Shown: in pieces, positions 1-7,455 of the stretch
Position numbering within the stretch: position 1 is the first letter of the stretch
How the letters are laid out: each line of letters opens with the position of its first letter
Assembly (NCBI GenBank): GCA_046723355.1
Contig: JBKOUJ010000158.1
Location: forward strand, 1 to 7,455
DNA from: 13-2-20CM-68-14 sp046723355
GTDB lineage: Bacteria > Actinomycetota > Thermoleophilia > Gaiellales > Gaiellaceae
DNA length: 7,455 bases
Reading direction: 5' to 3'
Position numbers and translations under genes: made by a program
Notes under the pieces: generated by a model
What the model was told of the DNA's origin: nothing
What the model saw: the letters and a program-made list of their open reading frames with translations, nothing else
The model's database searches: none

Positions 1-1
1 G

Positions 2-3097
<3,096 letters not shown>

Positions 3098-3123
3098 GAC
3101 TGAGGCGTCGCTTGCGATGCCGT

Positions 3124-3158
3124 TAAGAGGCCGCCCGATTCATTCGGGCGGCCGCTTA
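3124..3158 (+). terminator. Strong hairpin terminator after rpoC
   Basis: A perfect 10-bp GC-rich stem (3129-3138 with 3144-3153) has a 5-nt loop. After one A/G mismatch it is extended by TAAG (3124-3127) pairing with CTTA (3155-3158). It begins 26 bases after the rpoC stop. There is no long T tract downstream, which is common for terminators in high-GC actinomycetes, so the assignment rests on stem strength and position. Confidence 0.8.
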
Positions 3159-3181
3159 TCCGGCGAAAGGATCGCAGGCGG

Positions 3182-3193
3182 GCGATCGATCGC
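3182..3193. repeat. 12-bp perfect palindrome GCGATCGATCGC
   Basis: The sequence equals its own reverse complement over 12 bp. It lies between the two hairpins downstream of rpoC. Its core ATCGATCG occurs again at 3228-3235, across the loop and right arm of the second hairpin. It could be an operator for the downstream gene, but short GATC/CGATCG palindromes are also common by chance in high-GC DNA. Confidence 0.4.
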
Positions 3194-3215
3194 TGACGAC
3201 TGGTTGAACGTAAAG

Positions 3216-3248
3216 CGGAGGCCCGGCATCGATCGGGCCTCCGAATTT
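3216..3248 (+). terminator. Second terminator-like hairpin between rpoC and the secreted-protein gene
   Basis: A perfect 10-bp stem, 3216-3225 (CGGAGGCCCG) with 3234-3243, has an 8-nt loop and is followed by AATTT at 3244-3248. It lies 92 bases after the first hairpin starts and ends 23 bases before the next start codon. It probably serves as a back-up rpoC terminator. If transcription of the downstream gene began upstream of it, it would instead be a leader structure, so the promoter of that gene is probably very close to its start codon. Confidence 0.65.
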
Positions 3249-3271
3249 CCTGCTACTTAGTAGACGCGCGC

Positions 3272-5065
3272 GTGAAGAGGGCCACGCTTGTCTTGCTGCT
3301 TGCCGCCGTCGCCGGGTTGACCGCGTCGGCCCGTCCTGACGCGCCCGAGGCCGCGGCGACCGACGCCTGCTCCCTGCCGGCCAAGAAGCCGGTCTGGATC
3401 GACTTCGCCGACGGCTCGGTCCCGTTCTGGGAGCAGTTCGCGAAGCCCGGCATGGTCGACGCCGCGTCGAACTTCATCTTCCCGCCGCAGATCCGGGCGC
3501 GCGGGGCCAAGACGGTCTACTTCGACCTCAACTTCACCCGCCGCACCGGCAGCCCGACCGAGCCGGCCGACCCGGCTGCCGTCGTCGACCGCGCGAACCG
3601 CTTCTACACGTACGCCTCGAACTCGATGGGCTGCGCGAACCCGGTCATCGCCGAAAACGAGCTGCAGGGCGCGAGCACCCTGACACCCTGGAGCATCGGC
3701 AACGCGCAGTACCGCGCCAATGTGCTCCTCTTCCTCCGCACGATCGCGGCACGCGGCGCGAAGCCCGTTCTCCTGGTGTCGAGCATCCCGTACACGGGCG
3801 GCGAGGCGGCCGACTGGTGGCGACAGGTGGCCCAGGTCGCCTCGATCGTGCGGGAGGTGTACTTCCCGGCCCCGAAGATCTACAAGCTGGGCGTCGTCCA
3901 GGGCAGCCGGACGATCCGGCAGATGTTCCGAAACGGTGCGCAGGACTTCATCTCGATCGGGATCCCGCCCTCGAAGCTCGGCATCATGCTCGGCTTTCAG
4001 ACGACGAGCGGCTCGGGAGGACGCGAGCACCTCGAGCCGGCCTCGAAGTGGTACGAGATCACGAAGCTACAGGCGCTCGGCGCGCGAACGGTGGCGCGAG
4101 AGCTGGGGCTCGGGACCGTTTGGTCGTGGGGCTGGGCGACGTGGACTGCGGCCGAGTCCGATCCGGACAAGCCGACTGCCGCCTGCGTCTACCTGTGGGC
4201 CCGCGACGCGAAGCTCTGCAACGCGCCGCGGAAGGCCGGGCCCGCGCTGAACACCGACGTGACGACGGGCCAGCTGGTCTTCCCCAAGGGCGCGCGCTGC
4301 ACGGTGTCCCGTAATCCAGTTCGTTGGGACGTCGCGGCCTCGATCTCCCGCGTGACGCAGGACCCGCAGGCGGCGTTCACCGCTGCGTACGCCCGCGCGG
4401 TCGCGAGCTCCTACGCCCACGTCAGCACGAAGGCGGTCCTGAACGCCGAAAAGGCCGTGATCGGTCTCCACTTCGGCGGCAGCAGAGCCTCGTACCTCGC
4501 CTCACTCCGGCACGATCGCGCGACGCCGGGCATCGCGCGCGGCGTCATCGCCGACGAGCTTCGGCGTGGCGTCATCCAGTCGCGTCTCCGCGTTGCCGGG
4601 CCGTCCGCGGCGGACATGCGGTCGTACTACGACACGTACGCGGCGGCGCCGGTTCGGCTCATTCAGGTGAAGCCGGCAGCGCCGTGGCTCGCGTACTCGA
4701 CGCGCGGCTTCGCTCTCGGGGCGGTCGCGCCACCGCAGGTTTTCGCGCTCAAGCCGGGCAAGCAGGTGACGCTGCGAACGATGACCGGCGTCTTCAAGGT
4801 GAAGGCGCTCGGGCCGACCGTCGACCTCGCCGAGCTGCCGTTCGCCAAGGCGCGGAAGCCGATCGTGACGGCGCTGATCTCGCTGGCGCGCGACACCGCG
4901 TACCAGAACTGGCTGCTCGATCGCGAGAAGTCGGCGCAGCAGGCGACGCTCTGCTGGCGCGACCAGCTGCCGGCCGTCGAGGTCGTGCCGCTGACGGACT
5001 ACCTGCCGTACCTGGCTCTCGACTCCGGCGCCGCCGGGTCCACCACGTCCCTCGGCCTACGCTAG
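3272..5065 (+). CDS. Secreted two-domain protein: glycoside-hydrolase-like barrel plus SurA/PrsA-like C-terminal region
   Basis: I do not recognise this gene by name. The 597-aa product starts with a clear Sec signal peptide: K2 and R3, a hydrophobic stretch 5-17, and an A-S-A signal-peptidase site ending at A20. Residues about 38-345 alternate predicted strands and helices like a TIM barrel. They include an ENE motif (128-130) resembling the Asn-Glu acid/base motif of clan GH-A glycosidases, a WW pair (182-183), and a Trp-rich strand WSWGW (284-288) typical of a last barrel strand. Six cysteines (33, 121, 305, 316, 343, 561) could form disulfides outside the cell. Residues about 364-560 resemble a SurA/PrsA chaperone: helices, then E-L-R-R near 429-432, S-x-x-D-M-R-x-Y-Y near 445-453, and an F-x-L-K-P-G segment (491-496). 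The catalytic isomerase core looks shortened. The GTG start is chosen because it gives the signal peptide, but no Shine-Dalgarno sequence precedes it. The gene stands alone between hairpins and a convergent cyclase gene. Secretion is confident; enzyme activity is inference. Confidence 0.85.
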   Translation: MKRATLVLLLAAVAGLTASARPDAPEAAATDACSLPAKKPVWIDFADGSVPFWEQFAKPGMVDAASNFIFPPQIRARGAKTVYFDLNFTRRTGSPTEPADPAAVVDRANRFYTYASNSMGCANPVIAENELQGASTLTPWSIGNAQYRANVLLFLRTIAARGAKPVLLVSSIPYTGGEAADWWRQVAQVASIVREVYFPAPKIYKLGVVQGSRTIRQMFRNGAQDFISIGIPPSKLGIMLGFQTTSGSGGREHLEPASKWYEITKLQALGARTVARELGLGTVWSWGWATWTAAESDPDKPTAACVYLWARDAKLCNAPRKAGPALNTDVTTGQLVFPKGARCTVSRNPVRWDVAASISRVTQDPQAAFTAAYARAVASSYAHVSTKAVLNAEKAVIGLHFGGSRASYLASLRHDRATPGIARGVIADELRRGVIQSRLRVAGPSAADMRSYYDTYAAAPVRLIQVKPAAPWLAYSTRGFALGAVAPPQVFALKPGKQVTLRTMTGVFKVKALGPTVDLAELPFAKARKPIVTALISLARDTAYQNWLLDREKSAQQATLCWRDQLPAVEVVPLTDYLPYLALDSGAAGSTTSLGLR

Positions 5066-5092
5066 CACCGTCCCTCCGGGTCACGCGTGTGT

Positions 5093-6247
5093 CTAGCCGA
5101 CCGCCGAGGCGACGACCTGGGCCTTGCCGCGCTCCTTGGCGCGGTAAAGCGCCTCGTCCGACCGTTCGAAGAACGCCGTCGGGTCGTCGTCGGGCACGAG
5201 CTCGGCGACGCCCGCGGAGAACGAGAGCCGCCCAGCCTGGCCGACGGGGCGCGCCGACACCGCGGCCTGGAGGCGCCGATAGAGCTGGTCGGCGTCGGCG
5301 AGCGTCGACTCGGGCATGATCACCGCGAACTCGTCCCCGCCCACGCGGCACGCGATGTCGGCGGAGCGGACGACGTCGCGAACGCGCTCGGCCGACTCGG
5401 CGATCACCGCGTCGCCGGCGAGATGCCCGATCCGGTCATTGATCGCCTTGAAGTCGTCGAGGTCGAGGACGATAAGGGCCAACCGCCGGCCGTATCGCTG
5501 AGCGCGGGCGACCTCGCGCGCGAGCATCTCGTGGAAGTAGCGGCGGTTATGCAGGCCGGTGAGCGCGTCGAGGTCCGCGAGCTGCCGGGCCTCGCGGAAT
5601 CGCTTCGCGTTCTCGATCGCAGGCCCCGCACGCAGTGCCAGCTCCTCGAGCTCGCGCACCTCGTCGTCGGTCCAGGAGTGGGAGCGTGAGCGCGAAAAGA
5701 CCGCGACGAAACCGATCGAGCTGCCCTCAGCCGGGATCGGCACGGCCAGCCCGGAGTGGATGAGCCCGGTGGGGCCGTCGCTCGTGGCCAGCTCCGCCGG
5801 GTGCTGGTAGACGAGCGAGATCGAGCGCGCCTCCGGTCCTCCCGGCGGGCCGGCGATCGCTTGGCGCTGCGCCTCGTCGGTCGTCAACCCGAGCGTGGCG
5901 ACGATCGGCGTCTCGCCGGTCGCGTCGAGGCGCGCGAGCGCGGCGTCGACTCCGGGCAGCGCGCCCGCCGCGTCGAGCGTCCGGGTCAGCACCTCGTCAA
6001 GGTCGATCGTCCCGGCCAGCTCGCCCAGCATGCGGTTCCGCCGCCCCTCCTCCTGGGCCTGCTCGAGCGCCTCCGACAACTCGCCCACCATCGCCTCCAT
6101 GCGGGCGTTGAGGTCGGAGACGAGCCCCGCGAGCCGCTCGTCGCTCTTCGGCGCCTTGGCGGCGCTGCGTACGAGCCAGAGGACGACCAGGAGCAGGACG
6201 AGCGCAGCCGCGCCTGCGACTATGGCTACGACGGCTGTCGTCGACAC
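5093..6247 (-). CDS. Membrane-anchored GAF-GGDEF diguanylate cyclase
   Basis: This 384-aa protein is predicted to make cyclic di-GMP from two GTP. Order of parts: one N-terminal membrane helix (about 5-27), a charged, probably coiled linker (about 36-72), a GAF-like sensor region (about 78-215), a signalling helix, and a GGDEF domain (about 224-380). The GGDEF domain has D-A-L-T-G-L-x-N-R-R (227-236), the metal/nucleotide motif D-L-D-D-F-K (262-267), the signature GGDEF itself (303-307, nt 5327-5341) and a late SDEALYRAKERGK motif (363-375). An RxxD inhibitory site (R294, D297) sits at the usual distance upstream, so product feedback inhibition is likely. No EAL domain is fused. The GAF ligand cannot be read from the sequence. 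The start is GTG; no other start codon is in frame upstream within the open frame, and a weak GAGCGGGG lies just before it. The gene converges on the secreted-protein gene with 27 bp between stops and diverges from the str operon. Confidence 0.95.
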   Translation of the reverse strand: MSTTAVVAIVAGAAALVLLLVVLWLVRSAAKAPKSDERLAGLVSDLNARMEAMVGELSEALEQAQEEGRRNRMLGELAGTIDLDEVLTRTLDAAGALPGVDAALARLDATGETPIVATLGLTTDEAQRQAIAGPPGGPEARSISLVYQHPAELATSDGPTGLIHSGLAVPIPAEGSSIGFVAVFSRSRSHSWTDDEVRELEELALRAGPAIENAKRFREARQLADLDALTGLHNRRYFHEMLAREVARAQRYGRRLALIVLDLDDFKAINDRIGHLAGDAVIAESAERVRDVVRSADIACRVGGDEFAVIMPESTLADADQLYRRLQAAVSARPVGQAGRLSFSAGVAELVPDDDPTAFFERSDEALYRAKERGKAQVVASAVG

Positions 6248-6333
6248 GGCGACCCCGCTCTCACGCTCATCCCTCCACGCTTTCTCCCAGTCCCCCCGTC
6301 GAAGCCGCAGCTACGCGGGCCCTGGTCTCACTC

Positions 6334-6362
6334 TAGAACGCCGATCCGCGCTTGCCTATAGT
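6334..6362 (+). promoter_or_regulatory. Possible upstream promoter of the str operon
   Basis: TATAGT at 6357-6362 is a good -10 hexamer. At 17-bp spacing it is preceded by TAGAAC (6334-6339), which matches the -35 consensus poorly. It would give a leader of about 190 nt before rpsL. The neighbouring AT-rich patch makes chance -10 matches more likely, so this is tentative. Confidence 0.3.
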
Positions 6363-6440
6363 TTCAAAGCCATAAAAAACGGGACGCCGAAAGGGATCGC
6401 GGCGACGCGAAATCGCCCGAACGATGCGGGTTTCGTGCGT

Positions 6441-6470
6441 TTGACGGTCGAGCGAGCGATTCGCTACCAT
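6441..6470 (+). promoter_or_regulatory. Sigma70-type promoter of the rpsL-rpsG-fusA operon
   Basis: TTGACG (6441-6446) and TACCAT (6465-6470) are separated by 18 bp, a good match to housekeeping promoters of actinomycetes. Transcription would start around 6475-6479 and leave a leader of about 80 nt. The position and orientation fit the main promoter of the str operon. Confidence 0.7.
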
Positions 6471-6478
6471 GCTTGGCC

Positions 6479-6519
6479 GGTTGGCGCGGGGCGCTCCCCG
6501 CGGCCAGCCTTTGTTGTGT
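6479..6519 (+). promoter_or_regulatory. Leader hairpin with T-rich tail upstream of rpsL (attenuator-like or 5' stabiliser)
   Basis: The stem core is TGGCGCGGGG (6482-6491) pairing with 6496-6506 around a CGCT tetraloop with one bulged G (6502). It can be extended by a T-G wobble and two G-C pairs (6479-6481 with 6507-6509). TTTGTTGTGT follows at once (6510-6519). This has the form of an intrinsic terminator. If transcription starts near 6477 the hairpin is at the extreme 5' end of the mRNA, where it is more likely to protect the transcript. If it starts upstream, attenuation is possible. Confidence 0.5.
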
Positions 6520-6537
6520 CGTAAGTCCTTTCCCCCC

Positions 6538-6544
6538 GGAGAAG
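6538..6544 (+). promoter_or_regulatory. Distant ribosome binding site of rpsL
   Basis: GGAGAAG is the only Shine-Dalgarno-like sequence before rpsL. It ends 13 nt before the ATG, farther than the usual 5-9 nt, and the space between is A-rich. The protein family fixes the start at 6558: upstream codons in frame contain no start codon before a TAA at 6522-6524. Confidence 0.5.
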
Positions 6545-6557
6545 CAGAAACAAGCAA

Positions 6558-6929
6558 ATGCCGACGGTGAATCAACTCGTGCGCAAGGGTCGCACCGCGC
6601 CGAAGCCGCGGGTGAAGACCCCTGCCCTACGCGGGGCGCCGCAGAAGCGAGGTGTGTGCACGCGTGTGTACACGACCACGCCGAAGAAGCCGAACTCGGC
6701 CCTGCGCAAGGTCGCCCGTGTCCGGCTGACGAACGGCATGGAAGTCGGGGCCTACATCCCGGGCGAGGGTCACAACCTCCAGGAGCACTCGGTCGTCCTC
6801 GTTCGCGGCGGCCGCGTCCGCGACCTGCCGGGCTTCCGCTACAAGGTGATCCGCGGCGGGCTCGACGCCGCCGGCGTCGGTGACCGGCGCAAGGGCCGCT
6901 CGAAGTACGGCGCCAAGCGAGGCTCGTAG
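6558..6929 (+). CDS. rpsL: 30S ribosomal protein S12
   Basis: S12 lies at the decoding centre of the 30S subunit and influences accuracy and streptomycin binding. The 123-aa product has the usual length and aligns throughout: MPTVNQLVRKG at the start, QKRGVCTRVYTTTPKKPNS (29-47), GEGHNLQEHS (69-78), GGRVRDLPG (84-92) and a basic RSKYGAKR end. K43, the main streptomycin-resistance site, is kept. At position 88 there is Arg (CGC, 6819-6821) instead of the usual Lys. K88R is a known streptomycin-resistance change in Mycobacterium tuberculosis and E. coli (position 87 in mature E. coli numbering). D89, the residue modified by RimO where that enzyme occurs, is kept. It is the first gene of the str operon, behind the promoter at 6441-6470, and its stop overlaps the rpsG start by one base. 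Confidence 0.99.
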   Translation: MPTVNQLVRKGRTAPKPRVKTPALRGAPQKRGVCTRVYTTTPKKPNSALRKVARVRLTNGMEVGAYIPGEGHNLQEHSVVLVRGGRVRDLPGFRYKVIRGGLDAAGVGDRRKGRSKYGAKRGS

Positions 6930-7399
6930 TGCCAAGGCGAGCAGAAATCCCGGTCCGCGAGCTGACGCCGGACCCAGTGCACAACTCGCGCCTGGTCAGC
7001 CAGGTGATCAACCGCATTATGACGCGCGGAAAGAAGAGCACGGCCGAGAAGATCGTGTACGACGCGCTCGACCGTGTCGGCGAACAGACGGGCAAGCCGC
7101 CCGTCGAGGTGCTCGAGCAGGCGATCAAGACGATCACGCCCGTGCTCGAGGTTCGCTCCCGCCGCGTCGGCGGCGCGAACTACCAGGTTCCTGTCGAGGT
7201 CCCGCAGCGCCGCGCGCGCACGCTGGCCGTGCGCTGGCTCGTGACTTACTCGCGCGACCGGCGCGAGAAGCACATGTCCGACAAGCTCGCGGGCGAAATC
7301 TTGGATGCGCTGAACCAGCAGGGGAATGCGTTCAAGCGCAAGGACGATCTCTATCGAATGGCGCAGGCGAACAAGGCCTTCGCGCACTACAGGTGGTAG
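6929..7399 (+). CDS. rpsG: 30S ribosomal protein S7
   Basis: S7 starts assembly of the 30S head by binding the 3' domain of 16S rRNA and lies near the E site. The 156-aa product matches the family from the MPRR start, through KKSTAEKIVYDAL (35-47) and SRRVGGANYQVPVEV (77-91, the beta-hairpin region), to the invariant ANKAFAHYRW end (147-156). The GTG start shares its G with the TAG stop of rpsL (TAGTG at 6927-6931). A GAGG (6919-6922) inside the end of rpsL lies 6 nt upstream, so translation is probably coupled to rpsL. In the E. coli str operon S7 acts as the translational repressor; whether it does so here cannot be told from this sequence. Confidence 0.99.
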   Translation: MPRRAEIPVRELTPDPVHNSRLVSQVINRIMTRGKKSTAEKIVYDALDRVGEQTGKPPVEVLEQAIKTITPVLEVRSRRVGGANYQVPVEVPQRRARTLAVRWLVTYSRDRREKHMSDKLAGEILDALNQQGNAFKRKDDLYRMAQANKAFAHYRW

Positions 7400-7407
7400 C
7401 GAAGAAC

Positions 7408-7455
7408 ATGGCGACAGTCGACACGACAAAGGGAGCCGTCGCGCTCGACCGCGTC
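7408..7455 (+). CDS. fusA: Elongation factor G, first 16 codons (3' end beyond the window)
   Basis: EF-G is the GTPase that drives translocation on the ribosome. Only an ATG and 15 further codons are visible, ending in A-L-D-R-V. This fits the variable N-terminus that normally precedes the R-N-I-G-I and P-loop segment of EF-G. The identification rests on this fit and on the standard rpsL-rpsG-fusA gene order. The gap to rpsG is 8 bp. An AGGTGG (7391-7396) at the end of rpsG is a possible ribosome binding site 11 nt upstream. The P-loop itself is outside the window. Confidence 0.8.
   Translation, partial: MATVDTTKGAVALDRV

Larger units (their letters stand above)
6248..6557. other. Divergent intergenic control region between the diguanylate cyclase gene and rpsL
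   Basis: This 310-bp stretch contains no convincing gene. It holds a good plus-strand promoter (6441-6470), a weaker possible upstream promoter (6334-6362), an AT-rich patch around 6356-6380 that stands out from the GC-rich surroundings, and a strong leader hairpin (6479-6509) with a T-rich tail. I could not identify a convincing minus-strand promoter for the cyclase gene. The frames open on either strand here lack recognisable products and appear to be by-products of base composition. Confidence 0.8.

Noticed and set aside
3204..3232. TTGAAC at 3204-3209 as the -35 of a promoter for the secreted-protein gene
   Set aside because: No acceptable -10 lies 16-18 bp downstream (CATCGA), and transcription from there would run through the second hairpin.
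5049..5108. Long-range pairing of CCTCGGC with GCCGAGG and of GCTAG with CTAGC across the convergent gap
   Set aside because: The arms are interrupted and the loop is about 27 nt, so it is too weak to call a bidirectional terminator.
4324..5319. Plus-strand open frame spanning the ends of the secreted gene and the cyclase gene
   Set aside because: It overlaps two well-supported genes, is extremely Arg-rich and shows no recognisable domain.
6268..6276. ATG directly behind a GGAGGG on the minus strand as an alternative cyclase start
   Set aside because: The ATG is out of frame with the cyclase and has no spacing from the GGAGGG; the GTG at 6247 yields the complete membrane helix.
6410..6434. 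Small imperfect hairpin GAAA-CCCG / CGGG-TTTC just upstream of the str promoter
   Set aside because: Only 8 pairs with a 3-nt bulge and no tail; it may be chance and lies upstream of the likely transcription start.
6364..7137. Minus-strand open frame over the rpsL promoter, rpsL and part of rpsG
   Set aside because: It lies antisense to two ribosomal protein genes and its translation is Ser/Arg/Cys-rich with no domain.

Overview
The window is chromosomal DNA of a high-GC bacterium, most likely an actinomycete-type lineage and plausibly the class Thermoleophilia (Gaiellales or Solirubrobacterales). The reasons are the high G+C, a beta-prime subunit without the large proteobacterial trigger-loop insertion, frequent GTG starts, an actinobacterial-looking S12 and a TTGACG/TACCAT promoter. 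The class-level placement is inferred from overall resemblance and was not tested.

Layout: (1) 2-3097, the 3' three quarters or so of rpoC (RNA polymerase beta-prime), reading in from the left edge. (2) 3098-3271, an intergenic stretch with two strong terminator-like hairpins and a 12-bp perfect palindrome. (3) 3272-5065, a secreted protein of 597 aa that I do not recognise by name. Its N-terminal half looks like a glycoside-hydrolase-type barrel and its C-terminal half like a degenerate SurA/PrsA-type peptidyl-prolyl isomerase. (4) 5093-6247 on the minus strand, convergent with it, a membrane-anchored GAF-GGDEF diguanylate cyclase with intact active and inhibitory sites. (5) 6248-6557, a 310-bp divergent control region with a good sigma70-type promoter and a strong leader hairpin. 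(6) 6558-7455, the start of the str operon: rpsL (S12), rpsG (S7, overlapping rpsL by one base) and the first 16 codons of fusA (EF-G).

The two ends are core transcription and translation genes (rpoC; rpsL-rpsG-fusA). The convergent pair between them, the secreted protein and the cyclase, is the accessory part. It is fenced off from rpoC by two hairpins and from the str operon by a divergent promoter region, so it is probably expressed independently.

Most worth following up: S12 has arginine at position 88, where lysine is nearly universal and where Lys-to-Arg is a known streptomycin-resistance change; the two-domain architecture of the secreted protein; and the hairpin with a U-rich tail in the rpsL leader, which could be an attenuator or a 5' stabiliser. 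I saw no mobile element, CRISPR array, tRNA or rRNA.
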